Shown: piece by piece, positions 42,092 to 50,825 of the stretch | Layout: every line of letters starts with the position of its first letter | How positions within the stretch are numbered: position 1 is the first letter of the stretch | Source of the DNA: Paracraurococcus lichenis | GTDB taxonomy: Bacteria > Pseudomonadota > Alphaproteobacteria > Acetobacterales > Acetobacteraceae | Assembly: GCF_030657435.1 (NCBI RefSeq) | Contig: NZ_JAUTWS010000012.1 | Location: forward strand, 124,001-188,000 | DNA: 64,000 nt | Direction of reading: 5' to 3' | Position numbers and translations under genes: made by a program | The notes under the pieces: model-generated | Told to the model about the DNA's origin: nothing | The model's input: the letters and a program-made list of their open reading frames with translations, nothing else | The model's database searches: none

Positions 42092-43064
42092 GCCCGCCGA
42101 CGCTGCAGGTGCGGAACCTGCGCACGCATTTCTTCACCCGCGCCGGCGTGGTGAAGGCGGTGGACGACGTCTCCTTCACCCTCGGCCGCGGCCGGGTGCT
42201 GGGGCTGGTGGGGGAGAGCGGCTCGGGCAAGTCGGTCACCGGCTTCTCCATCCTCGGCCTGGTGGATGCGCCCGGGCGGATCACGGGCGGGCAGATCCTG
42301 TTCCAGGGCCAGGACCTGGTCGGGTTGCCGGAGGAGGCGATGCGGAAGCTGCGCGGCAACCGCATCGCCATGATCTTCCAGGACCCGATGATGACGCTGA
42401 ACCCGGTGCTCCGCATCGATACCCAGATGATCGAAACGGTGCAGGCGCATGCCAGGGTGAGCCGGGAGGAGGCACGGCAGCGTGCCCGCGACGCGCTCGG
42501 CCAGGTCGGCATCCCGTCCCCCGACGAACGCCTGCGCGCCTATCCCCACCAGTTCTCCGGCGGCATGCGCCAGCGCGTCGCCATCGCCATCGCCCTGCTG
42601 CACCGGCCGGACCTGATCGTGGCGGACGAGCCGACCACCGCGCTCGACGTCACCATCCAGGGCCAGATCCTGGCCGAGGCGCAGAAGCTCTGCGCCGAAT
42701 CCGGCACGGCGCTGATCTGGATCACCCACGACCTGACGGTGGTGGCCGGCCTCGCCGACGACATCGCGGTGATGTATGCCGGCAAGGTGGTGGAGCAGGG
42801 GCCGGTCGGTCCGGTGCTCGACGCGCCGCTGCATCCCTATACCCTCGGCCTCATCGGCAGCGTGCCCAGCCGCAACCGGCGGGGCGAGCCGCTGCGGCAG
42901 ATCCCCGGCATGACGCCCTCGCTGCTCAACCTGCCGCCCGGCTGCGCCTTCCGCGCCCGCTGCCCGCGCGCCGAGGCCCGCTGCGCCGAGCCGCCGCCGA
43001 TGGCCGAGCCCCTGCCGGGCCGCCTCGCACGCTGCATCCACCCGCATGGGGAGGCGCTGGCGGC

Positions 43065-43068
<4 letters not shown>
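42088..43068 (+). CDS. ABC transporter ATP-binding protein, DppD type
   Basis: A 326-residue ATPase. Walker [15 protein letters not shown] near 40, Q-loop [14 protein letters not shown] near 98, signature [16 protein letters not shown] near 155, Walker [15 protein letters not shown] near 175 and switch His in WITHDLTVV. The C-terminal oligopeptide-transporter extension ([15 protein letters not shown]) carries the conserved cysteines that bind an Fe-S cluster in related proteins. Pairs with the next gene as a heterodimer. Confidence 0.95.
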
Positions 43069-44101
<1,033 letters not shown>

Positions 44102-44102
<1 letters not shown>

Positions 44103-44224
44103 TGCGGTCAGCCATCCTCCTGCTGCTCCTCGCGCTCGCGGCCTGCGCCGGCGGCGGGACGAGCGGCCCCTATGTCGGCGGCGCGGTGGGCGGCAGCGTG
44201 CGCGAGGATACGCGACTGCGATGA
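44102..44224 (+). CDS. Tiny lipoprotein (40 aa), end of ABC operon
   Basis: A 40-residue frame whose ATG shares one base with the DppF stop. It begins MRSAILLLLLALAACAGGG: a hydrophobic h-region and a clean lipobox LAAC at residues 12-15, giving a 26-residue mature lipoprotein with GPYVGGAVGGSVREDTRLR. It overlaps the next frame by four bases. The position, coupling, lipobox and repeat of the pattern in the next gene all argue that it is real. Confidence 0.65.
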
Positions 44225-44376
44225 GGCGCGCCGTGCTGCTCTGCCTGGTCCTGGCCGCCTGCGCCGGCCCGCGGCCGCGGCCGGTGGCGACGGAGGCGCA
44301 GGCGCCCCTCGCCGGCGAGGCGCCGAGCGTCTCGGTCGGCGGCAACCTGCGGGGCTATTACGGCCGTGGCTGGTGA
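44221..44376 (+). CDS. Tiny lipoprotein (51 aa), last gene of ABC operon
   Basis: A 51-residue frame with a four-base overlap (ATGA) with the preceding one. It begins MRRAVLLCLVLAACAGPRP: lipobox LAAC at 11-14, then a Pro/Ala/Glu-rich linker and a C terminus PSVSVGGNLRGYYGRGW. The VGG-x-(V/L)R motif is shared with the 40-residue neighbour. Possibly a small accessory lipoprotein of the transporter or an envelope peptide; no family known to me. Confidence 0.65.
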   Translation: MRRAVLLCLVLAACAGPRPRPVATEAQAPLAGEAPSVSVGGNLRGYYGRGW

Positions 44377-44430
44377 GGCCCCCCGGGCGGAGCGCCGCAA
44401 TGGGACGACAAAGGGAGGCGTGACGCGGCC

Positions 44431-45609
44431 CTACCGCGCGCGGCCCTGCCGCGCGCGGGCCGCGGCGGCGAAGGCCGCCACGGCGAGGCAGCCCAGCCCG
44501 ACCAGCAGCCAGGGCACCGGCCCGTAGCTGCCGGTACTCTCCCAGATCAGGGCGATCAGCACCGGCGCGGCGGTGCGCGGCAGGACGGTGGCGACGCTGA
44601 GCGCGCCGGTGATGGCGCCATAGCCCTCCCGTCCCAGGATCTCAGCGGTGCCGGCGGCGCGGATGATGGTCATCAGCCCGTCGGCGACCGCCCAGCAGAG
44701 CGCATAGAACACCAGCCAGGCGAGGTGCGGCGGCGCCAGGGCGAGCACCAGCATGCCGACCGGCGTCAGCGCCGTCGCCAGCCGGCCGACGCCGCGCATG
44801 GTCACGCGCCGGCCGAGGGCGAAGAGGGCGAAGCGGGCCGCCACCTGGAAGGGGCCGTGCAGCGCGACGATGAGCAGCACGGAGGCTTCGGGCAGCCCGC
44901 GCTCCCGCAGCAGCGGGATGGCATGGGCGCCGAGGCCGACGCCGATGAAGGCATGCGCGGCGAAGCAGGCGGCGAGGCCGAGGAAGGCCGGGCGCCGCAC
45001 CGCGTCCCGCAGGCTGGCGGAGGCGCGCGCGGCACCGGGAAGGCGCGGCGGCGGCTGCGGCAGCAACCAGAGCGCGAGCAGGCCGGGGAGGAGCTGCAGC
45101 GCGGCCAGCGCCAGCAGCGCCTGCCGCCAGCCGAGCGCCGCGATCAGCGCCGCGCCGAGCGGGACGAAGACCGTGCCGGTGAAGCCGGTGATGAAGGTGA
45201 TGCCGGTGATGGTCCGGTTCGGGTCGCGCGCTGCGGTCACCACCACCGCCATGGCCGGGCCCCAGAGGGCGGCCGCCTGCGCCAGGCCCATGCCGGCCCA
45301 GAGCGTCCAGTAGAGCGCGCGGCTCTCGGCGACGGACCACAGCGCCAGCAGGGCCGCGCCGAGGAAGCCGCCCCAGGCCAGCATCCGCCGCCCGCCATGC
45401 CGGTCCACATGCTGCCCGACCGGCACGGCGGCGAGGCCGGAGACGAGGATGGCGAGGGTCAGCCCGGCATTGATCTCGGTGCGCGACCAGCCGAGTTCGG
45501 CCTCCATCGGCGCGCCGAAGAGCGGGAAGACCGCGAAGAGGGTGCCCCAGCCGATGGCCTGCCCGATGGCGATGCCGAGGAGGAGGCGGGTATCGGCGGA
45601 GAGGGTCAA
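44431..45609 (-). CDS. Major facilitator superfamily transporter
   Basis: A 392-residue membrane protein with 12 helices. The MFS loop 2-3 motif appears as GQHVDRHGGRRMLAWGG near 65-81, and GWSRTEINAGLTLAILVSG resembles the start of the monocarboxylate-porter/OFA-type subgroup. The only start available is TTG at 45609, overlapping the HEPN stop by four bases (TTGA), so expression depends on translation of the upstream gene. Substrate unknown. Confidence 0.87.
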   Translation of the reverse strand: MTLSADTRLLLGIAIGQAIGWGTLFAVFPLFGAPMEAELGWSRTEINAGLTLAILVSGLAAVPVGQHVDRHGGRRMLAWGGFLGAALLALWSVAESRALYWTLWAGMGLAQAAALWGPAMAVVVTAARDPNRTITGITFITGFTGTVFVPLGAALIAALGWRQALLALAALQLLPGLLALWLLPQPPPRLPGAARASASLRDAVRRPAFLGLAACFAAHAFIGVGLGAHAIPLLRERGLPEASVLLIVALHGPFQVAARFALFALGRRVTMRGVGRLATALTPVGMLVLALAPPHLAWLVFYALCWAVADGLMTIIRAAGTAEILGREGYGAITGALSVATVLPRTAAPVLIALIWESTGSYGPVPWLLVGLGCLAVAAFAAAARARQGRAR

Positions 45610-46022
45610 GGGAGGTCGGTGGCTGCCTGCCGGACCCGGTCCATCAGGGTGTCGAGGAGGTCGAAGGCGTTGCGGATCTCGGCCTCGGTCGGCTGAGCTT
45701 CCTCCAGGTCCGGGTAGCGGCCCGTCACGGCCCAGGGCGAGAGGCTTTCGAGCGCCTCCTCCATGTCAGCGAGTATTGGCCCGTACCGGTCGAGCCGGGT
45801 GCTCAACTGCCCGAGGTCGTGCAGCTTGGGCGTCGGCTTGCCTTCCAGCACCAGAAAGGCCTTCAGGAGCTTCTCGGCCGCCTGCTGGCAATGAAAGGCT
45901 GCGGCTTCAAGGAGCGGCGGCACGGCCGAGAGGAGGAGGCGTGCCGCGCGATAATCCCGCTCCGCAAAGGTGATCCATTCAGCGGCGTCGGACCGGCGGC
46001 GCAGCCTGTGCTCATCGCTCAT
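45606..46022 (-). CDS. HEPN-domain protein (HepT-like partner of a minimal nucleotidyltransferase)
   Basis: A 138-residue helical protein. HEPN features: DAAEWITFAERDYRAARLLL, FHCQQAAEKLLKAFLVLEGK, KLHDLGQLSTRLDRYG and a late TGRYPDLEEAQPTEAE. The canonical RNase motif Rx4-6H of toxic HEPN proteins is not evident near the C terminus; the sequence belongs to the RYPD-type subgroup. It overlaps the nucleotidyltransferase gene by 11 bases, forming a classic MNT/HEPN pair. Whether it is a toxin here is uncertain. Confidence 0.85.
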   Translation of the reverse strand: MSDEHRLRRRSDAAEWITFAERDYRAARLLLSAVPPLLEAAAFHCQQAAEKLLKAFLVLEGKPTPKLHDLGQLSTRLDRYGPILADMEEALESLSPWAVTGRYPDLEEAQPTEAEIRNAFDLLDTLMDRVRQAATDLP

Positions 46023-46326
46023 AGACCGTAACGCCCTCCGTCATGACGGTCGAAGCGAAAGACCAGGGGAAGCGGGCGCGGTCCTCCAGGACCGATGCCC
46101 GGCAGGTCAGAATATCGACCGCGCCGTGATAGCCTCGCCGCGCCTCGCCCTTCTTCCGCCAGTGCCTGAGGTCCTCCGGCGCGTCGTCGTCCAGCACCAC
46201 CAACAGGTCGAGATCGCTGTCCGGCCCCGCTTCCCCCCGCGCATGGCTGCCGAACAGGATCACCCGCCGCGGGTTGTAGGTCGCGACGATCTGCCGCAGC
46301 AGGCTCTCCGGCACCGGGTGGGTCAT
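46012..46326 (-). CDS. Minimal nucleotidyltransferase (MntA-like)
   Basis: A 104-residue protein with the polymerase-beta nucleotidyltransferase signature VILFGSHARGEAGPDSDLDL (GS followed by DxD) at about residues 22-41 and a third acidic strand GAVDILTC near 70. In characterised MntA/HepT pairs this enzyme adds AMP to a Tyr of the HEPN partner and neutralises it. First gene of the pair. Start ATG at 46326. Confidence 0.88.
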   Translation of the reverse strand: MTHPVPESLLRQIVATYNPRRVILFGSHARGEAGPDSDLDLLVVLDDDAPEDLRHWRKKGEARRGYHGAVDILTCRASVLEDRARFPWSFASTVMTEGVTVYER

Positions 46327-46351
46327 GGCGCCACCCTATACCCCGGCCCGG

Positions 46352-47182
46352 TCAGACGGTGAATTGTTCCGCGATGATCCGCTCGGACAGGCCGTGGTCC
46401 GGGTCGAAGAGCAGGGTCAGCGCCACGCTCCGGTCCTCCCGCACCTCCACCCGGCGGACGTCGCGCACCTCGGTGTAGTCGGCGACGGCCGCGACCGGGC
46501 GCTTCTCCGCCTCGAGCACCTCGAACACCACCTCGGCATCGCCCGGCAGCAGTGCGCCGCGCCAGCGCCGCGGCCGGAAGGCGGAGATCGGCGTCAGCGG
46601 CAGCAGGTTGGCGCCCAGCGGCACGATCGGGCCATGCGCCGAGAGGTTGTAGGCGGTGCTGCCGGCCGGCGTGCTGACCAGCACGCCGTCGCAGATCAGT
46701 TCCGGCAGCCGCACCTTGCCGTCCACCAGGATGCGCACCTTGGCGGCCTGCCGCGTCTCCCGCAGCAGGGAGACCTCGTTGATCGCCAGCGCCTCGGCGA
46801 TGCCGCCGATCTCGGTGGCCGCCCGCATGCGGAGGGGATGCAGCATGGCGGCCTGCGCCTCGGCCAGGCGCTCGACCAGGCCGTCCTCGCGGTACTCGTT
46901 CATCAGGAAGCCGACGCTGCCGCAATTCATCCCGTAGACCGGGATGTTGTGGCCGAGCCAGCGGTGCTGCGTCTCCAGCATGCAGCCATCGCCGCCGAGC
47001 GAGACGATCACCGTCGCCTGCTCGGTCGGCACCTCGCCGTAGCGGGCGACCAGTCGTGCCTTGGCGCCGCGCGCCACCTCGGTGGCCGCGGCATGGAAGG
47101 CGATGCGGCCGGCGATATCCTCCGGCCGCAGCGGCACGGGCTGGGGGAAGGGCGCGGGGGCGAGGTCGGCCGTTGCGCTCAC
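46352..47182 (-). CDS. nadK: NAD kinase
   Basis: A 276-residue enzyme phosphorylating NAD to NADP. Motifs: [14 protein letters not shown] (GGDG) near 60, [15 protein letters not shown] near 83, [12 protein letters not shown] (NE/D motif) near 130 and [19 protein letters not shown] near 165. The start is GTG 47182 overlapping the nitrilase-family stop by four bases; upstream in-frame sequence is only Arg/Gly-rich. Length suits the short alphaproteobacterial NAD kinases. Confidence 0.94.
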   Translation of the reverse strand: MSATADLAPAPFPQPVPLRPEDIAGRIAFHAAATEVARGAKARLVARYGEVPTEQATVIVSLGGDGCMLETQHRWLGHNIPVYGMNCGSVGFLMNEYREDGLVERLAEAQAAMLHPLRMRAATEIGGIAEALAINEVSLLRETRQAAKVRILVDGKVRLPELICDGVLVSTPAGSTAYNLSAHGPIVPLGANLLPLTPISAFRPRRWRGALLPGDAEVVFEVLEAEKRPVAAVADYTEVRDVRRVEVREDRSVALTLLFDPDHGLSERIIAEQFTV

Positions 47183-48105
47183 GGGGTGGCCGGCCGCACC
47201 GCGGCGTCGAGGTCCACGCGCCGCGCGGCGCCCTCGAAGTCCACGCGCCTTGCGGCAGCCTCGAAGTCCACGCGCCGCGCCGCGCGATGCTCCAGCACCG
47301 GCATGTCCCGCCGCACCCGCGCCGTCACCGCACGGTCGATCCGCGCCGTCGCCCAGCCGGTGCCGTCCGAGACCTTGGCGACCACATGCCCCCAGGGGTC
47401 GGCGACCAGCGAATGCCCGTAGACCGAGCGCGTGGCGCCCCGCTCCTCGTACTGCCCCCAGGAGGCGGCGGCGAGGATCCAGCACTGGCTCTCGATCGCG
47501 CGGGCCTTCATCAGGACCTCCCAGTGGTCCTTGCCGGTCTGCAGGGTGAAGTTGGAGGGGACGAAGATCGCCTCCGCGCCCAGCCGCCGCAGCGCCAGGT
47601 ATTCCTCGGCGAAGCGGATGTCGTAGCAGATGGTGCAGCCGAAGGTGACGCCGCCGGCCTCGAAGGTCACCAGCCTATCGCCGGCGCCGTAGAGCGCGCT
47701 CTCCCGGTAGCCCGTGCCGTCCGGCCCGGTGATGTCGAAGAGGTGGATCTTGCGGTAGCGCGCGATTTCGCCCCCCGCGGGGTCGAACACCACCGTGGTG
47801 TTGAAGAGCTTCTCGCCGCCATCCTCGATCATCGAGCCGCCATGGACATGGATGCCATGGCGCCGCGCGAGGCCGCGCAGCATCTCATAGGCCGGGCCGC
47901 CCGCCGCGCCGGAGCCCTCGGGCGGCAGCGCCTCGGCCGCCAGGCGCCGGCTCTCCCGGCCGCCGCCGAGATTGGTCCAGGTCTCGGGCAGGGTGACGAG
48001 GCCCGGCCGGTCGGCCTCGACGGCCGCCTCGACCAGGCGGCGCGCCTGCTCGAGATTCGCCGCCTTGTCCGAGCCCTGGTTCATCTGGATGACGCTGACG
48101 CGCAT
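47179..48105 (-). CDS. Carbon-nitrogen hydrolase (NIT2-like omega-amidase / deaminated-glutathione amidase type) with a C-terminal repeat tail
   Basis: A 308-residue nitrilase-superfamily enzyme. The Glu-Lys-Cys triad is visible: [11 protein letters not shown] (Glu near 41), YRKIHLFDI (Lys near 118) and [20 protein letters not shown] (Cys near 156). These residues with the [10 protein letters not shown] context match the Nit1/Nit2-like branch that cleans up deaminated glutathione or 2-oxo-amides. After about residue 270 the protein gains three 9-residue repeats not found in the family. Four-base overlap with nadK. Confidence 0.9.
   Translation of the reverse strand: MRVSVIQMNQGSDKAANLEQARRLVEAAVEADRPGLVTLPETWTNLGGGRESRRLAAEALPPEGSGAAGGPAYEMLRGLARRHGIHVHGGSMIEDGGEKLFNTTVVFDPAGGEIARYRKIHLFDITGPDGTGYRESALYGAGDRLVTFEAGGVTFGCTICYDIRFAEEYLALRRLGAEAIFVPSNFTLQTGKDHWEVLMKARAIESQCWILAAASWGQYEERGATRSVYGHSLVADPWGHVVAKVSDGTGWATARIDRAVTARVRRDMPVLEHRAARRVDFEAAARRVDFEGAARRVDLDAAVRPATP
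47197..47277 (-). repeat. Three 27-bp coding repeats at the C terminus of the nitrilase-family gene
   Basis: Residues 277-303 read [27 protein letters not shown]. The DNA copies differ mainly at synonymous or single sites, so the expansion looks fairly recent. It adds an Arg/Asp-rich tail beyond the catalytic domain. Confidence 0.85.
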
Positions 48106-48162
48106 GCGACCCGACCCTCCTCGTGCCGCGCATCAAGCCCCCCGGACGCGCCGGGGGCAAGC

Positions 48163-48552
48163 TCAGCGCCCGCGCCCCTCCGGCCAGTCCAGCCGCGGCT
48201 CCGCCCGGCCGCGCCCGCCCTCCGGCCAGGCGGCGGGCGGCGGGACGGGCGGGACGACGCGCGGCGGCTCCTCCGCCGGGCGGCCGCGGCCCGGCGGCAG
48301 CTCGACCCAGTCATCCGCCACGGGCCGCCGCGGCGCGCCAGAGAGCTGCAGCGAGAGGCTGCGGATCTCGGCCTGGATCTCATCGAGCTGCGCCTCGAGC
48401 GAATCCAGCCGCCCCTTCACGCCGAAGACGCTGAAGGGCATCAGCAGATAGGCCAGGCCCGCCAGCAGCAGCAGGAGCAGGGCGAGCAGCCCCGTCCATT
48501 CGGGCAGCCCGGGGATGGCGAGCCGCGATGCGAGCTCCTGCAACAGGGCCAT
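48163..48552 (-). CDS. Single-span membrane protein with coiled coil (hypothetical)
   Basis: A 129-residue protein: transmembrane helix about residues 20-42 (WTGLLALLLLLLAGLAYLLM), then a coiled coil RLDSLEAQLDEIQAEIRSLS at 49-68, then a Pro/Arg-rich tail. ATG 48552 is preferred, with GAGG eight bases upstream. It sits between moaA and the nitrilase-family gene on the same strand. No family recognised. Confidence 0.65.
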   Translation of the reverse strand: MALLQELASRLAIPGLPEWTGLLALLLLLLAGLAYLLMPFSVFGVKGRLDSLEAQLDEIQAEIRSLSLQLSGAPRRPVADDWVELPPGRGRPAEEPPRVVPPVPPPAAWPEGGRGRAEPRLDWPEGRGR

Positions 48553-48598
48553 GAAGATCACCTCGGCGTTCGGGGCCGGGGCACCGGCCCCGGCCAGA

Positions 48599-49603
48599 TC
48601 AGCCGCCGGTCACGCTCATGTGCCGGCCGACGGAGGGCCGGTTATGGCGCCGGTCGATGATGAAGTCATGGCCTTTCGGCTTGCGCGCGATCGCCGCCTC
48701 GACCGCCGCCCGCAGTGCCGCGTCGTCGACCGCCGGGTCACGCAGCAGCGGGCGGAAATCCGCCGAATCCTCCTGGCCGAGGCACATGTAAAGCGTCCCG
48801 GTGCAGGTCAGGCGCACGCGGTTGCAGCTCTCGCAGAAGTTGTGCGTCATCGGCGTGATGAAGCCGATCCGCCGTCCCGTCTCCTTCACGGTGTAGTACC
48901 GGGCCGGGCCGCCGGTGCGGTAATCGGTCTCCTCCAGCGTCCAGTGCTCCCGGAGGCGGGAGCGGACCAGGGAGAGCGGCAGGTACTGGTCGGTGCGGTC
49001 GCTACTGATGTCGCCCATCGGCATGGTCTCGATCAGGCACAGGTCGAAGCCGTGCTCGCCGCACCAGGCCAGCATGCGGTCGTACTCGCCCTCGTTCACG
49101 CCCTTCAGCGCGACGGCATTGATCTTGATGGCAAGGCCGGCGGCCTTCGCGGCGAAGATGCCGTCCAGCACCTTCTCGATATCGCCCCAGCGGGTCGCGG
49201 CCCTGAAGGCAGCGGGGTCGAGCGTGTCGAGCGAGACATTGATGCGCCGCACCCCGGCCGCGTAGAGGTCCTCGGCCATGCCGGCGAGCTGCGTGCCGTT
49301 GGTGGTGACGGTCAGCTCCTTGAGGCCGCCATTCTCCCCCTTGGCGCCGATCCAGGCGCCGAGGCTGCGGAAGAGCTGCAGGACGTTCTTGCGCACCAGC
49401 GGCTCGCCGCCCGTCAGACGGATCTTCTCGACGCCGAGCCCGATGAAGGTGCCGCAGAGCCGGTCCAGCTCCTCGAGGGTCAGCACCTCCCGCTTCGGCA
49501 GGAAGGTCATGTCCTCCGCCATGCAGTAGACGCAGCGGAGGTCGCACCGGTCGGTGACGGAGACGCGGAGATAGGAGATCCGTCGGCCGAACGGATCGAT
49601 CAT
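48599..49603 (-). CDS. moaA: GTP 3',8-cyclase, molybdenum cofactor biosynthesis
   Basis: A 334-residue radical-SAM enzyme turning GTP into 3',8-cH2GTP, the first step of molybdopterin synthesis. N-terminal cluster CDLRCVYC (CxxxCxxC) near 21; GGEPLVRKN near 70; C-terminal second cluster [14 protein letters not shown] near 258; and the terminal Gly-Gly (SVTGG) needed for activity. ATG 49603 is preferred over 49612 on Shine-Dalgarno spacing (GGGA nine bases ahead). moaC and other mo genes are not in the window. Confidence 0.96.
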   Translation of the reverse strand: MIDPFGRRISYLRVSVTDRCDLRCVYCMAEDMTFLPKREVLTLEELDRLCGTFIGLGVEKIRLTGGEPLVRKNVLQLFRSLGAWIGAKGENGGLKELTVTTNGTQLAGMAEDLYAAGVRRINVSLDTLDPAAFRAATRWGDIEKVLDGIFAAKAAGLAIKINAVALKGVNEGEYDRMLAWCGEHGFDLCLIETMPMGDISSDRTDQYLPLSLVRSRLREHWTLEETDYRTGGPARYYTVKETGRRIGFITPMTHNFCESCNRVRLTCTGTLYMCLGQEDSADFRPLLRDPAVDDAALRAAVEAAIARKPKGHDFIIDRRHNRPSVGRHMSVTGG

Positions 49604-49702
49604 GGACGACATTCCCAGGACTTGCGTTGGCGATTGCAGGCATTTGGTCCGCAACCCCCACAACCCGCAAGCCCCCGGCACGGCGGGGCTGCCCTGCGCG
49701 GG

Positions 49703-49894
49703 TCAGGGGGCCACGGGTCGGGGGTCGGTCTCGACCACCTCCAGCGCGACCAGGGCCGCATTGATCAGCAGCTTGCCGGCATGCTCGAAGTTGACCGTGA
49801 TGCGGTCGCCGATCACCGACTGGACTTGGCCTTCGCCCCAGTCCGGCCGGTCCGGGTGGCGCACGCGCATGCCGGGCTCGATGAGGCTGGACAC
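49703..49894 (-). CDS. DUF3553 small protein
   Basis: A 63-residue protein with a GTG start preceded by AAGGA at six-base spacing. EPGMRVRHPDRPDWGEGQVQ and NFEHAGKLLI match the DUF3553 family, an SH3-like beta barrel resembling the CarD/UvrD-tail type domain, common in alphaproteobacteria. Function unknown. Divergent from the chpT-like gene. Confidence 0.85.
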   Translation of the reverse strand: MSSLIEPGMRVRHPDRPDWGEGQVQSVIGDRITVNFEHAGKLLINAALVALEVVETDPRPVAP

Positions 49895-50063
49895 GGAAAA
49901 TCCTTGTGCTTCGCGCTGCCGAAACGGTTCGTTAAGGCGGGACACCCTAGCCCGAGTCATAGCCTGGCGCGCAGCCGTCACGCCAACCCTGCGCGCCTGC
50001 TGCCGGGCCAGAGGCGTCAGGACGACCGCAGCCCGGCAGCACATGCCCGACAGGACCCGGCCG

Positions 50064-50678
50064 ATGCGCATGGATGCCAAGCTCGCCCGCCTTCTCTGCG
50101 CCCGGCTCTGCCACGACCTCGGCGGCGCGGTCGGGACCCTCGCCGGCACGCTGGAGATGGTGGGGGAGGGTGATGCCGAGATGCTCGGCCTCGCGCGCGA
50201 GACGGCGGCGGGGCTGCGGCAGCGCCTGCGCCTCTATGCCGCCGCCTGGGGCGGTGCCGCGCCGGAGGCCGATGCCGCGACCCTGGCCGCGCTCCTGGAA
50301 GCCTCGCCGGCCAGCCCGCGCGTGCAGTTCCGGCTCGATCACCTCGCCCCTGGCGGGCTGCTGCCGGCGGCGCTCGTGCCGCTCGTTCTGAATGCCGCGC
50401 TGCTGGGCGCCGAGGCGCTGCCGCGCGGCGGGACCGTGGCGGTGATGGGCTCGGCCGCGGAGGGGCTGGTGGTCTGCCCGGAGGGCAGGGGCGCCGCCTG
50501 GCCGCCCGGCCTGCTGGCCCTGCTCGGCGGCGGCGACCTGGCGGCGGCGCTGGAGGAAGGCCCGCGCCGCCTGCTGGCCCCCCTGCTGGCCGGCCTGGCG
50601 GCCGAGGCCGGCTGGCGCCTCGCCTTGGCCCAGGGCCCGGGCGACGCCCTGCCGCCGCTGCTGCTAACCCCGGCCTGA
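50064..50678 (+). CDS. ChpT-like histidine phosphotransferase
   Basis: A 204-residue protein. LARLLCARLCHDLGGAVGTL at 7-26 corresponds to the phosphorylated helix of ChpT, with His17 in CHD. ALPRGGTVAVMG near 125 and the degenerate ATPase-like C-terminal domain also follow ChpT. ChpT relays phosphate from CckA to CtrA and CpdR, and ctrA is only 6 kb away. The start at 50064 follows AGGA at eight bases; ATGs at 50043 and 50070 are alternatives. First gene of a run into cheA, 147 bases upstream of it. It could be the true ChpT or a dedicated Hpt of the Che pathway. Confidence 0.75.
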   Translation: MRMDAKLARLLCARLCHDLGGAVGTLAGTLEMVGEGDAEMLGLARETAAGLRQRLRLYAAAWGGAAPEADAATLAALLEASPASPRVQFRLDHLAPGGLLPAALVPLVLNAALLGAEALPRGGTVAVMGSAAEGLVVCPEGRGAAWPPGLLALLGGGDLAAALEEGPRRLLAPLLAGLAAEAGWRLALAQGPGDALPPLLLTPA

Positions 50679-50825
50679 GCCACGCCTGCCCGCGGTGGCC
50701 GCGCCGCGCTTTACGGAATCTTCGCCCGCCCAGGCCCAGTCTGCCCCGACCCCCGGATGCGCGCCGCGCCGCCGCCGCGGGCACGCCATGCCACGCGCCG
50801 CCCGGCGCCGCAGCGAGGGACGAGG

